Assembly (NCBI GenBank): GCA_964515055.1
Contig: CAZEUG010000033.1
Coordinates: forward strand, 1-17,016
Direction: 5' to 3'
Source of the DNA: QAMX01 sp964515055
GTDB lineage: Bacteria; Bacillota; Clostridia; Oscillospirales; QAMX01
Length of the DNA: 17,016 nt
The first letter of the stretch is position 1. Each line of letters begins with the position of its first letter. The notes under the pieces are model-generated. The model searched no databases and was not told the DNA's origin. It saw only the letters and a program-made list of their open reading frames with translations. Shown here in pieces: positions 1 to 6,760 of this stretch. The translations under genes were made by a program, and so were the position numbers.

Positions 1-2
1 AC

Positions 3-497
3 GATGCCGTTCAGGAGTTTATGAAAAGACGTGCCGAGTTGGCGAATTATTTCGAACCGGATCACGAAGGTGACATCTTCGATTTTATCCCGCCGCAGCG
101 CACCAATCAGATATTCACGCCGAAAAAGGTCGTAAAAGACATGGTTGACAGGCTTGAGCAGGAAAATCCAGGCTGCTTTGATGATCCGAATGCAACATTT
201 GCCGATCTCTATATGAAGTCAGGAATGTATATTGCCGAAATTGTGACGAGGCTCTATCAAAGCAAACAGATGAAATCACTGTTCCCGGATCATGCGGAAA
301 GGTTGAATCACATCTTTGCAAAGCAGGTATACGGATGCGCGCCGACAGAGATCATATACCGCATCTGCTTGCGCTACATTCTCGGATTCAGCGATGAGAT
401 ACACATCGAAAAGAACAATATCCGCCTTTGTGATACACAGGAGTATGCAAAAAACGGAACGATGGAAGATCAAATGCGCAAATTGTTTGACTTGTAA
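3..497 (+). CDS. C-terminal part of a restriction-modification (N6-adenine methylase-like) protein, partial at left edge
   Basis: The reading frame is open to the left edge (codons from base 3 read DAVQEF before the Met at 21), so this is the end of a longer protein and the Met at 21 is not a real start. Visible motifs are NQIFTPKKVVKDMVD followed by a degenerate SAM-binding motif I (ADLYMKSGMYIAEI, where a typical N6-methylase has DPACGSG) and later YGCAPTEIIYRICLRYILGF. This layout resembles the C-terminal region of large helicase/methylase restriction proteins of the Eco57I/ISP-like kind. No NPPY catalytic tetrapeptide is present before the stop at 495-497. Either this family ends here naturally with a non-catalytic methylase-like module, or the gene is truncated. 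The segment is visibly more AT-rich than the rest of the window, which suggests horizontal acquisition. The family assignment is from memory of the motif pattern. Confidence 0.65.
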   Translation, partial: DAVQEFMKRRAELANYFEPDHEGDIFDFIPPQRTNQIFTPKKVVKDMVDRLEQENPGCFDDPNATFADLYMKSGMYIAEIVTRLYQSKQMKSLFPDHAERLNHIFAKQVYGCAPTEIIYRICLRYILGFSDEIHIEKNNIRLCDTQEYAKNGTMEDQMRKLFDL

Positions 498-753
498 TCA
501 CACAGGCAGACAAACCGCAATTGCCCCTGCCGCAAAGCTGCGTATTGAGTCAAAATCTCCTGTGCAGGAAAACGGTTCCACGCAATTTCCACCGACCCGA
601 AAAACTGCACGCTCCCTCAGCGCCCTCGGCGTAGGGTGCTTTGGCGGCTGGGCAGGCGGGGGCGCTGCGAGCCGGATTATTCCACGCGAAACCTTTTTCT
701 TCAGCTTCCACCGTTCGGAAGCTGTGCATGGCGTTTCAAAACCTCATAGATGC
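498..753. other. Gene-free spacer after the restriction-type gene
   Basis: No credible coding region is seen on either strand; the frames that stay open here run through the tRNA or the terminators. Composition changes from AT-rich (before about 530) to GC-rich (590-675). There is one stem-loop at 702-724: CAGCTTCC, a 7-nt loop, then GGAAGCTG. It has no T-run on either side, so it is not a standard terminator. The segment may be decayed sequence between a mobile or acquired gene and the conserved chromosome. Confidence 0.5.
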
Positions 754-805
754 AAAAAAGACGGTACATTCGTTTGCAGGTGCGCAACGAAATACCGTCT
801 TTTTT
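754..805. terminator. Long bidirectional terminator hairpin
   Basis: A perfect 13-bp inverted repeat, AAAAAAGACGGTA (754-766) and TACCGTCTTTTTT (793-805), is extended inward by TTCGTT (769-774) and AACGAA (786-791). T-runs occur at the 3' side on both strands. On the + strand it can end the restriction-type gene transcript; on the - strand it is a second terminator behind the tRNA-Leu one. Confidence 0.8.
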
Positions 806-810
806 CGATA

Positions 811-843
811 AAAAGCGAACCATCCGATCTCTGGATGGTTCGC
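811..843 (-). terminator. Rho-independent terminator of tRNA-Leu
   Basis: On the - strand an 11-bp perfect stem (GCGAACCATCC at 815-825 with its complement at 833-843, 7-nt loop) is followed directly by TTTTT. It starts 4 nt after the encoded CCA of the tRNA gene. It forms a tandem pair with the hairpin at 754-805. Confidence 0.85.
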
Positions 844-847
844 AGGC

Positions 848-932
848 TGGTACGGGTAATGGGGGTCGAACCCACACGAATTTCTTCACAGGAACCTAAA
901 TCCTGCGCGTCTGCCAATTTCGCCATACCCGC
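848..932 (-). tRNA. tRNA-Leu (anticodon UAG)
   Basis: This is an 85-nt class II tRNA read on the - strand. The acceptor stem GCGGGTA/TACCCGT is followed by discriminator A and an encoded CCA (848-850). The anticodon stem is CAGGA/TCCTG with loop TTTAGGT, giving anticodon UAG, which reads CUN leucine codons. The variable arm is a short GAA-GAAA-TTC hairpin, and the T arm is GTGGG-TTCGACC-CCCAT with one G-U pair. No separate promoter is evident in the 71 nt up to the end of the transketolase gene, so read-through from that operon is possible. A terminator follows at 811-843. Confidence 0.97.
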
Positions 933-961
933 ATAGCGCTATCAATCGAATGATCGATGAA

Positions 962-992
962 CCCCGCCGCAGTCGGCTGGACTGCGGCGGGG
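962..992 (-). terminator. Strong stem-loop after the transketolase genes
   Basis: A 13-bp perfect GC-rich stem (CCCCGCCGCAGTC at 962-974, complement at 980-992) with a 5-nt loop lies 11 nt after the stop of the transketolase C subunit. On the - strand it is followed by TTCATCGATCATT rather than a clean T-run. It may therefore be a weak terminator, an RNA-end stabiliser, or a processing element before tRNA-Leu. Confidence 0.55.
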
Positions 993-1003
993 GCTCGGTG
1001 CAA

Positions 1004-1954
1004 TTAGTTCTTGGATGCGATGGCGCTTTCGGCGGCAGCGGCGATATCGGCCGCAGTCATGTGGAATTTCTGTTCCAGATAATCCAGCTTACCGACTTCG
1101 CCGAAGTGACCGGCAACGCCGACACGGCGCATCACGGTCGGGCATTTTTCGCCCAGCAGCTCCGCAACGGCACCGCCCAGTGCGCCGACAACGGAATGGT
1201 TCTCCGCCGTGACAACGGCGCGGCATTTGGCCGCATATTGCAGGACAGTCGCTTCGTCCAGCGGTTTCAGCGTGTGAACATTGACGACCGCTGCGTTGAT
1301 GCCTTTTTCCGCGAGCATTTCTGCCGCGACCAGCGAACGGATGACCATGATCCCGCTGCAGAAAATGACAACATCGCTGCCATCGCGCAGGACATCAGCC
1401 TGTCCCAGACGGAACTGGTAATCCGGGCCGTACACCCGATCAGCCGCCGTCCGCAGGATGCGGATATACGTCGGTGCATCGTTGTAGGCGATCTGCGGAA
1501 TGGCCTGACGGAACTGTTCCGCATCGGTCGGCTCAAAAATGACCATGTTGGCAATGGCGCGCATCAGCGCCATATCTTCCAGGCTCATGTGCGTACCGCC
1601 GTTCAGCTGTGCGCAGATGCCCGGATCCGTACCGCCGATTTTGACCGGCAGACGGGTATAGGCACAGGAAATCGTGACCTGATCGAGGCAGCGCCGCGTT
1701 GCAAACGGCGTAAAGCTGTTTGCAAACGGGATTTTGCCGCAGGCAGCCAGACCGGCTGCGACGCCGATCATATTGGCTTCAGCGATGCCGACATCAAATG
1801 TCCGCTCCGGGAAAGCCTTCAGGAAGGATTTTGTGCCGTTGGCATTCATCAGGTCTGCCTCACAGACAACAATCCGGTCATCCTTTTCAGCCAGTGCAAT
1901 CAGGCCTTCGGAATAGACCGCACGCAGCTCTTTTGCATCTTTTTCAATCTTCAT
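1004..1954 (-). CDS. Transketolase, C-terminal subunit (split transketolase)
   Basis: This 316-aa protein carries the pyrimidine-binding and C-terminal domains of a transketolase that is encoded in two pieces. With its partner it would move a two-carbon ketol unit between sugar phosphates in the non-oxidative pentose phosphate pathway, using thiamine diphosphate. Visible features are FDVGIAEANMIGVAAGLA near residues 53-70, where E59 is the expected catalytic glutamate that activates the cofactor, then GGTDPGICAQLNGGTHMSLED, and a C-terminal domain with VNVHTLKPLDE and ENHSVVGALGG. It starts with ATG behind GGAGAGG (9-nt spacing), 16 nt after the N subunit, so the two are co-transcribed. Split pairs can also be specialised enzymes such as apulose-4-phosphate transketolase (AptAB). 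The generic role is firm, but the exact substrate cannot be read from the sequence. Confidence 0.93.
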   Translation of the reverse strand: MKIEKDAKELRAVYSEGLIALAEKDDRIVVCEADLMNANGTKSFLKAFPERTFDVGIAEANMIGVAAGLAACGKIPFANSFTPFATRRCLDQVTISCAYTRLPVKIGGTDPGICAQLNGGTHMSLEDMALMRAIANMVIFEPTDAEQFRQAIPQIAYNDAPTYIRILRTAADRVYGPDYQFRLGQADVLRDGSDVVIFCSGIMVIRSLVAAEMLAEKGINAAVVNVHTLKPLDEATVLQYAAKCRAVVTAENHSVVGALGGAVAELLGEKCPTVMRRVGVAGHFGEVGKLDYLEQKFHMTAADIAAAAESAIASKN

Positions 1955-1970
1955 TTCCGGATTCCTCTCC

Positions 1971-2792
1971 TTATCGCTTCAGCGCCGCCAATGCGCTTTC
2001 CAGCTGCTCAGCGGACACGGCTGTGCTATGCGACGCAACGGTGTTTTCACAGAAATTGGCACCCTTGCCCTTGATCGTCTTCATGACAATCATGGTCGGG
2101 CGTTCGGTTTCGGCTTTGGACAGCTCGATCGCCGCATCCAGCGAGGCGACATCATGGCCGCAGCATTCAATGACGTTCCACTTGAAGGCGCGCCATTTGT
2201 CTGCAATCGGTTCAATGGAGTTGATGTCATTGGTGTAGCCGTCAATCTGCATTCCGTTGTTGTCGCAGAATGCGGTGATGTTGGAGAGCTTCCGGTTGCC
2301 CGCCAGCATAGCGGCCTCCCAGATCTGCCCCTCCTGGCTTTCGCCGTCGCCGATGATCGTATAGATGCGGCTGGTTTTCCGGTCGAGCTGGCAGGCCAGC
2401 GCCATGCCGACTGCGGCGGAAAAGCCCTGCGCAAGGGAACCGGCTGTCATATCGATGCCGATGGTTCTGCGCATATCGCAGTGGCTCGGCAGGTTGGTGC
2501 CCGGCTGGTTCAGCGTGAGGCATTCCTCTTCCGGGAAGTAGCCGCGCAGCGCCAGCGCCGCATACAGAGCGGGGCCCGCATGACCCTTCGAAAGCACCAG
2601 ACGATCCCGGTCGGCCCACTGCGGGTTGGCCGGATCAATGTTCATCTGTTTGAAGTACAGGACGCTGAGCACGTCTGCAATCGACATGGCGCCACCAACG
2701 TGGCCTTTGCCGATCTTCTGAAACATTTTCAGTGCCAGCGCACGAATATCATCCGCCCGATTCTGGAGCAGGACTGCTTCGTTGTGATCCAT
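1971..2792 (-). CDS. Transketolase, N-terminal subunit (split transketolase)
   Basis: This 273-aa protein holds the thiamine diphosphate/Mg-binding domain of the split transketolase. It shows GKGHVGGAMS with the cofactor histidine H31, SKGHAGPALY with H71, and the TPP motif beginning GDGESQEG at residue 148 and ending in the NN pair at 178-179. The start chosen is the ATG at 2792: AAGGA lies 9 nt before it, whereas the in-frame ATG at 2801 directly abuts that site with no spacing. No promoter is seen in the 39 nt after the peptidyl-prolyl isomerase gene, so it is likely read from the promoter near 4545-4573. Its partner subunit follows 16 nt downstream. AptA-type sugar-specific transketolase is the main alternative. 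Confidence 0.93.
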   Translation of the reverse strand: MDHNEAVLLQNRADDIRALALKMFQKIGKGHVGGAMSIADVLSVLYFKQMNIDPANPQWADRDRLVLSKGHAGPALYAALALRGYFPEEECLTLNQPGTNLPSHCDMRRTIGIDMTAGSLAQGFSAAVGMALACQLDRKTSRIYTIIGDGESQEGQIWEAAMLAGNRKLSNITAFCDNNGMQIDGYTNDINSIEPIADKWRAFKWNVIECCGHDVASLDAAIELSKAETERPTMIVMKTIKGKGANFCENTVASHSTAVSAEQLESALAALKR

Positions 2793-2831
2793 TTGTGTCA
2801 TTCCTTTTTCTGTTTTGGATTTGAGGGGAAT

Positions 2832-4397
2832 TTACTTGATCTTGGAGAGGCCGGATTCAATCCGCGTCAGCGGATAGGTCTTTTCCAGCTCTTCCGTATA
2901 AGCTTCGTACCGCTCGTCACGGATGGTGGAATCGACGAGAACGTCACGGTAGGCTCTGCCTTCGCCGACGTAGTACATGATGTGATAGCCGAAATCGTCG
3001 GTGAAAACAATGCCCGTATCGCCCGGCTTGCGCGCTTCATCGTAGAGCCATGCGTCGAATTCCTCGACCATTTCGCCGCGGCCGACATTTTCATACAGGC
3101 CGCCCTCATTGACAGAACCGGTATCCGCCGAATTGGCCTTGGCCAGCTCGCCAAAGGCTTCCGCCGTCTTGTCGCCGGCTTCCCACTGCGCCAGCAGCTC
3201 TTCCGCCCTGGTCTTGACTTCTTCGCTTTCCTCATCGGAGGTCAACAGAATGTGGCGCACGTTGCGCGTCAGGTATTCATGCGTGTCGCGTTCGACAAAG
3301 TAATAGGCCGTCAGCTTGGCGGAATTTTCCAGAATGGTCGTGTCGCCGGCCTTTCTCTCCGCCGCAAACATCCACTTTTGCAGGTCTTCGCTCATGGAGG
3401 AGTAGGAGACATCCTCTGTCAGCGTTTCTTCCGGCGTCACGCCGTCAACTTCCTTGCCTTCGCTGTCGGTGGAGCGTGTCATTTCCTCTGCCAGGTCGGT
3501 GAAATCCTCTTCGGACGTCACGGCATCGACGCGCTTTTTCAGCTCGGCGAGCTTTTCGGCAATGATGGCTTCATCCTCGGCCTTGGTTGCATCGTCCGAT
3601 ACGACCTTGCCGTTTTCATCGAGATGCTCCGGCAGATCGACTTCCAGCACAAAGCTCCGGTATGTCACGCCGTCGAAATCGTCGGTATGTTCGCCGTAGT
3701 AGCTGTCGATATCGTCCTGCGTCACTTCGATGTTGTCGCGCACATACTGGCCGTAATAGGAGGCATAGGCTTCCCGTTCGGCCATTTCACGGAATTTTTC
3801 CAGCGTGACGCCGGTGCCGTAATTGGCGGTCAGGAGATAGGCAACCGTCACGTTGTTGTTGGAAGCGGACGCTTCGAGCGCTTTCACGGTTTCATCGATC
3901 GAGGTATAGGCCTCCTCCGGCATTTCATAGCCGGCAGCCTTACCGGCCGTTTCCAGAACGATGTAGTTGTACAGCGTTTCAACGGCCTGATCGACCAGAT
4001 AATCGCCCCAGCTCAGACCCGTCTCCTGATCATAGGTCTGATCGAACAGAGACCTGGAGAAGTCGACGTTATACAGCTTGAAGCCGTATGATGCATAAAT
4101 CTGGTCGTTGTAGCTTGCATACTGGTTTTTGAATACGTTATAATAGAAACTTACATCCAGCGCCTTGTAATCGACGTCGTTGACCGTGATGGCATCGGAT
4201 TTCTTCAGCGCGGTGCCGTTTTTGCGGCGGGTGTTGGCGACGATGCCCGCTGCCAATGCGACAACCAGGATGATGCAGATTCCACCAATCAGAATCTGCT
4301 TCAGTCTCGGGCTCATGCCTTTTTTGCCGGACTGAGTGGCGGCCATATCCGCCTGACGGGTTTTTCTTTCTTCGCGAATTCTGTCAGCTTTTCCCAC
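2832..4397 (-). CDS. Membrane-anchored parvulin-type peptidyl-prolyl cis-trans isomerase (PrsA/SurA-like)
   Basis: This 521-aa protein should help fold exported proteins outside the membrane. It has a charged cytoplasmic N terminus (1-32), one transmembrane segment near 34-54 without a lipobox, a SurA_N-like chaperone region, and a parvulin rotamase domain at about 379-478 with NVRHILL (H382), the GGLYENVGRGEMVEEFDAW stretch and FGYHIMYYV (H472). Residues about 240-375 look like a second, degenerate parvulin module: YRSFVLEVDL, then an acidic/helical part, then LQKWMFAAERKAGDT and LTAYYFVERD. The start is GTG at 4397, preceded by GGAGG with 8-nt spacing. It is probably the first gene of an operon with the split transketolase. 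The PPIase fold is clear; the client proteins are unknown. Confidence 0.88.
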   Translation of the reverse strand: MGKADRIREERKTRQADMAATQSGKKGMSPRLKQILIGGICIILVVALAAGIVANTRRKNGTALKKSDAITVNDVDYKALDVSFYYNVFKNQYASYNDQIYASYGFKLYNVDFSRSLFDQTYDQETGLSWGDYLVDQAVETLYNYIVLETAGKAAGYEMPEEAYTSIDETVKALEASASNNNVTVAYLLTANYGTGVTLEKFREMAEREAYASYYGQYVRDNIEVTQDDIDSYYGEHTDDFDGVTYRSFVLEVDLPEHLDENGKVVSDDATKAEDEAIIAEKLAELKKRVDAVTSEEDFTDLAEEMTRSTDSEGKEVDGVTPEETLTEDVSYSSMSEDLQKWMFAAERKAGDTTILENSAKLTAYYFVERDTHEYLTRNVRHILLTSDEESEEVKTRAEELLAQWEAGDKTAEAFGELAKANSADTGSVNEGGLYENVGRGEMVEEFDAWLYDEARKPGDTGIVFTDDFGYHIMYYVGEGRAYRDVLVDSTIRDERYEAYTEELEKTYPLTRIESGLSKIK

Positions 4398-4620
4398 TTT
4401 GTTAACCTCCGAATGTCCCCGCGCCGCGGCAGCCCCGACGGCACGAACATCGAACCGGCGGATGGGTAGCGCAGCTGCCTGTCCAACGGTTCAGGCGCGG
4501 CTGTATTCCCGGTGCTGTCCGTCTGCGGACAAACACCTCTCTATATTTTACACCATTTTCCGCAAATAGTAAAGCACTTTTTGACCTGTCGGAAAGTTTT
4601 TACATTTCCAATCGTTTTTT
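4398..4620. other. Intergenic region with promoter and long leader of the isomerase gene
   Basis: No coding region is seen. On the - strand the segment holds a sigma-A promoter (4545-4573) and a leader of about 140 nt that is GC-rich. The leader contains a small perfect hairpin (TGTCCG, TCTG loop, CGGACA, 4516-4531) and a CCGCGCCGCGG-type self-complementary stretch near 4419-4429. There is no clear terminator after spmB: only a weak GGAAA/TTTCC pairing near 4592-4610. Confidence 0.5.
4545..4573 (-). promoter_or_regulatory. Sigma-A promoter of the isomerase-transketolase operon
   Basis: On the - strand TTTACT (-35, 4568-4573) and TAAAAT (-10, 4545-4550) are separated by exactly 17 bp. The expected start site is near 4538, about 140 nt before the GTG start at 4397. 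Confidence 0.7.
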
Positions 4621-5148
4621 TCAGCCCCAAAACAGGCGTACAGTCGCCGCAGCTGCCAGAAACGCCGTGCATTCCGCCGCGAAGGCTGCCGGAATCGCAT
4701 AGCGCGTCCGGCGAACACCGGCCGCACCGAAGTAGACGCCCGCCGTATACAGCGCGGTTTCGCTGGACGCGAGCATCACCGCCGCCATGCGTCCGGCCAG
4801 GCTGTCGGCGCCCGTGGTCTGCATGATATCCGTTGCCGCAGCCAGCGCACCGCTGCCGGAGAATGGGCGAATCAGAATCAGCTGAATCAGCTCGCCCGGA
4901 ATGCCGCATCGCTCCGCCGCCGGGCGCAGTAGCGATGCCAGCAGATCAAACGCACCGGATGCTCGCAGCATCTGCACGGCGCAGAGCAGCGCGACCAGCG
5001 TTGGCGCCAGACCGGCAACGGTTTTCAGCCCGGCTGCCGCGCCGCGTGTCAGTGTTCCGAAGACGTCCTGCTTTCTGTGCAGCGCAGCCACGCCGATCAG
5101 CGCGAGCAGAAGTGGGAGCGTCAGCGCGCTCAGACGTGTGAGGAGCAT
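4621..5148 (-). CDS. spmB: Spore maturation protein B
   Basis: This 175-aa integral membrane protein of the nucleoside-recognition (Gate domain) family is the partner of SpmA. In Bacillus subtilis the pair is needed for full dehydration of the spore core and heat resistance. Signature sequence includes GLAPTLVALLCAVQMLRASGAFD, IRPFSGSGALAAATDIM and MLASSETALYTAGVYFGAAGVRRTRY, with several hydrophobic spans. A longer open frame extends upstream, but the start is placed at ATG 5148 (MLLTRLSALTLP), which gives the usual family length and has GGGTGA 5 nt before it. The gene overlaps the end of spmA by 19 nt, so translation is coupled. It ends 72 nt before the promoter-bearing part of the next intergenic region. 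Confidence 0.9.
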   Translation of the reverse strand: MLLTRLSALTLPLLLALIGVAALHRKQDVFGTLTRGAAAGLKTVAGLAPTLVALLCAVQMLRASGAFDLLASLLRPAAERCGIPGELIQLILIRPFSGSGALAAATDIMQTTGADSLAGRMAAVMLASSETALYTAGVYFGAAGVRRTRYAIPAAFAAECTAFLAAAATVRLFWG

Positions 5149-5732
5149 GGTTTCACCCGTTTGTCGATATGGCCGCAGAACCATGCGGTTCCCAGCCCGA
5201 CCACAAGCGCTGCCAACGAGGACAGCCAGACCGCCGGGAGAATATCGAACGGCGATGCTGCGCCAAGCCCGGCACGGACAGCTGCAATTGTGGACGGAAT
5301 CAGCTGGAGCGACGCCGTATTCAGCACCACCAGCCGGCACAGCTCATCCGAAGCTGCACCGCTTCCACCCGGTCGGTGCAGCGCTCTGGCCGCTGCGATG
5401 CCGAGCGGCGTTGCGGCATTGCCGAGTCCCAGCAGATTGGCGCTGACATTTGCGCTGATTTTGTCGAGCGTCTCCGGCTCCTTTGCGGCCTGCGGAAACA
5501 GTCGACGCAGAAGCGGGCGCAGGCAGCGGCTCAGCCGTGCGGCGATTCCGGCGCTCTGCAACAGCTCCATGACGCCCGACCAGAGGCAAATCGGCCCGGC
5601 GATGGCCAGGCACAGCGTGATCGCCTCCGATGCGCCCGTCAGTGCGGCAGCACCCACCGCCTCCAGCCGACCGGTACACAGACCGGTGACCAGTGCGGTA
5701 CAGACCATGAGCACCCAAATCACAGACAACAC
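5130..5732 (-). CDS. spmA: Spore maturation protein A
   Basis: This 200-aa membrane protein of the nucleoside-recognition family is close in length to B. subtilis SpmA. The family hallmark KISANVSANLLGLGNAATPLG is present near the middle, followed by LVVLNTASLQLIPSTIAAVRA. Hydrophobic segments at the N terminus, around SEAITLCLAIAGPICLWSGV, and at the C terminus fit a multi-pass protein. The start is GTG at 5732, with GGAGGGGGG about 7-11 nt upstream; an ATG at 5741 lies in another frame. In B. subtilis spmA-spmB follow dacB under sigma-E; here no DacB-type gene is adjacent, and I could not find a convincing sigma-E or sigma-A promoter in the 80 nt before it. It implies a spore-forming lineage, though the genes alone do not prove sporulation. 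Confidence 0.92.
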   Translation of the reverse strand: MLSVIWVLMVCTALVTGLCTGRLEAVGAAALTGASEAITLCLAIAGPICLWSGVMELLQSAGIAARLSRCLRPLLRRLFPQAAKEPETLDKISANVSANLLGLGNAATPLGIAAARALHRPGGSGAASDELCRLVVLNTASLQLIPSTIAAVRAGLGAASPFDILPAVWLSSLAALVVGLGTAWFCGHIDKRVKPCSSHV

Positions 5733-5811
5733 AAAGCATCCCCCCTCCCGCTATCTCTATGCGGGCGGCGCAGCATCCATGCATCGACACAGCTGCACGC
5801 AAAACGGCAGC

Positions 5812-5845
5812 AAAAAACGGGCGGAGTTCAATACTCCGCCCGTTT
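5812..5845 (-). terminator. Rho-independent terminator of the NlpC/P60 pair
   Basis: On the - strand there is a perfect 13-bp stem (arms 5833-5845 and 5815-5827, 5-nt loop) ending in TTTTTT at 5817-5812. It lies 12 nt after the stop codon of the second endopeptidase gene and separates that unit from spmA. Confidence 0.92.
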
Positions 5846-5857
5846 GGAAAGGCTGAC

Positions 5858-6724
5858 TCAGAGAACGCGGCGTGCGCCCTTATATCTCTGGTAATAGTAC
5901 GTGCCCGGCTCGATGGAAACGATTTTCACACAGGAGCGGGAGTTCGGCGCATGAATCATCTGGCCGTTGCCGATGTAGATGCCGACGTGGGTGATGTTGC
6001 CGCGGCCAACGGTGTCGAAGAAGACCAGATCGCCCGGCTGCAGGTTGGCATACTGCACGCTGACGCCGTCCAGATAGAGCTGCGTCCGGCATTTGAAGGT
6101 ATAGCCGTTGTACTTTTTATAGACGTAGGTCACAAGACCCGAGCAGTCAAAGCCGACGGACGGCGACGATGCACCGTACACGTAGCGGTAGCCCAGATAC
6201 TGCTTTGCAATCGCGACGACCTGTTCGCCGCCGACCGGTGCAGCTGCTTCGCCCAGCGCGACATAGTCGGCGCTCATATAGCCGCTGACGCCGTTTCTGG
6301 AAACACGATACCAGCCATTTTCCAGACCCGAAACGCGAACCTCCGCGCCCCTGCTCAGGCCGCCCAGGATTTTACCGCTGCCGCTGGCAGCAGCGCGGAT
6401 GTAGACGTAGGAGCCGGTGACTGTGCCAACGACATCCGTCGAATCCTCCGCGATTTTCAGATATTCCGCAGACATATATCCGATTTTGCCGTTGGTGCTC
6501 ACGCGGTACCAGCCGTCATCCTCCGGGCCGATCACGCCAACGGTTGTATCTTTTTTGACGCTGGCGAGTACGGGAGCGTCCAGCTCGGAATCTCCACGCA
6601 GATTGACCGCAGAGCCCGTCACAGTGGCCGACCGGATTTCGTCTGCATAGGCGGTGACGCCGATCAGAACCATCAGCATCATCAACAGACTACACGTTAC
6701 AAACAGTTTCATGCACTTCTGCAT
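5858..6724 (-). CDS. Secreted NlpC/P60 peptidoglycan endopeptidase with two SH3 domains (second of a pair)
   Basis: This 288-aa exported protein is predicted to cut stem peptides of peptidoglycan (D-Glu to diamino acid bond type). It has a signal peptide (residues about 1-27, cleavage near AYA-DE), two bacterial SH3 repeats (about 35-90 and 103-156, ending in YMSAEYL and YMSADYV) and a C-terminal NlpC/P60 domain. The catalytic set is C194 (GFDCSGLVTYVY), H246 (NITHVGIYIG) and H258 (MIHAP). It is a close paralogue of the gene 36 nt upstream, with the same domain order. SD GAGGTGATT precedes ATG 6724 by a few bases. No promoter is seen in the gap, so it is read with its neighbour, and a strong terminator follows. 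Tandem duplication is the likely origin; the exact bond cut is inferred from the family. Confidence 0.93.
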   Translation of the reverse strand: MQKCMKLFVTCSLLMMLMVLIGVTAYADEIRSATVTGSAVNLRGDSELDAPVLASVKKDTTVGVIGPEDDGWYRVSTNGKIGYMSAEYLKIAEDSTDVVGTVTGSYVYIRAAASGSGKILGGLSRGAEVRVSGLENGWYRVSRNGVSGYMSADYVALGEAAAPVGGEQVVAIAKQYLGYRYVYGASSPSVGFDCSGLVTYVYKKYNGYTFKCRTQLYLDGVSVQYANLQPGDLVFFDTVGRGNITHVGIYIGNGQMIHAPNSRSCVKIVSIEPGTYYYQRYKGARRVL

Positions 6725-6760
6725 GAAGAATCACCTCGATTTTCTGGTTTTTTCGAACTG

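Noticed and set aside
702..724. Stem-loop in the spacer as a terminator of the restriction-type gene
   Set aside because: It has an 8-bp stem but no T-run on either strand; the hairpin at 754-805 is a far better terminator.
316..936. A 206-codon + strand frame that crosses the restriction gene end, terminators and tRNA
   Set aside because: Its C-terminal end is simply antisense tRNA-Leu, and the rest crosses two hairpins. It has no start context.
2028..4091. A 687-codon open frame on the + strand opposite the isomerase and transketolase N subunit
   Set aside because: GC-rich codon bias on the - strand keeps this frame open by chance. The - strand proteins have clear motifs; this one has none.
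5344..5802. An alternative ATG-started frame over the start of spmA (ATG at 5741)
   Set aside because: It is out of frame with the conserved SpmA sequence, and its product has no family features. The GTG at 5732 has both the right frame and a suitable ribosome site.
5733..5811. A sporulation sigma-E or sigma-G promoter before spmA
   Set aside because: Only a weak CATAGAGA-like -10 at about 5752-5759 was found, with no matching -35 at the right distance. It is not strong enough to report as a feature.
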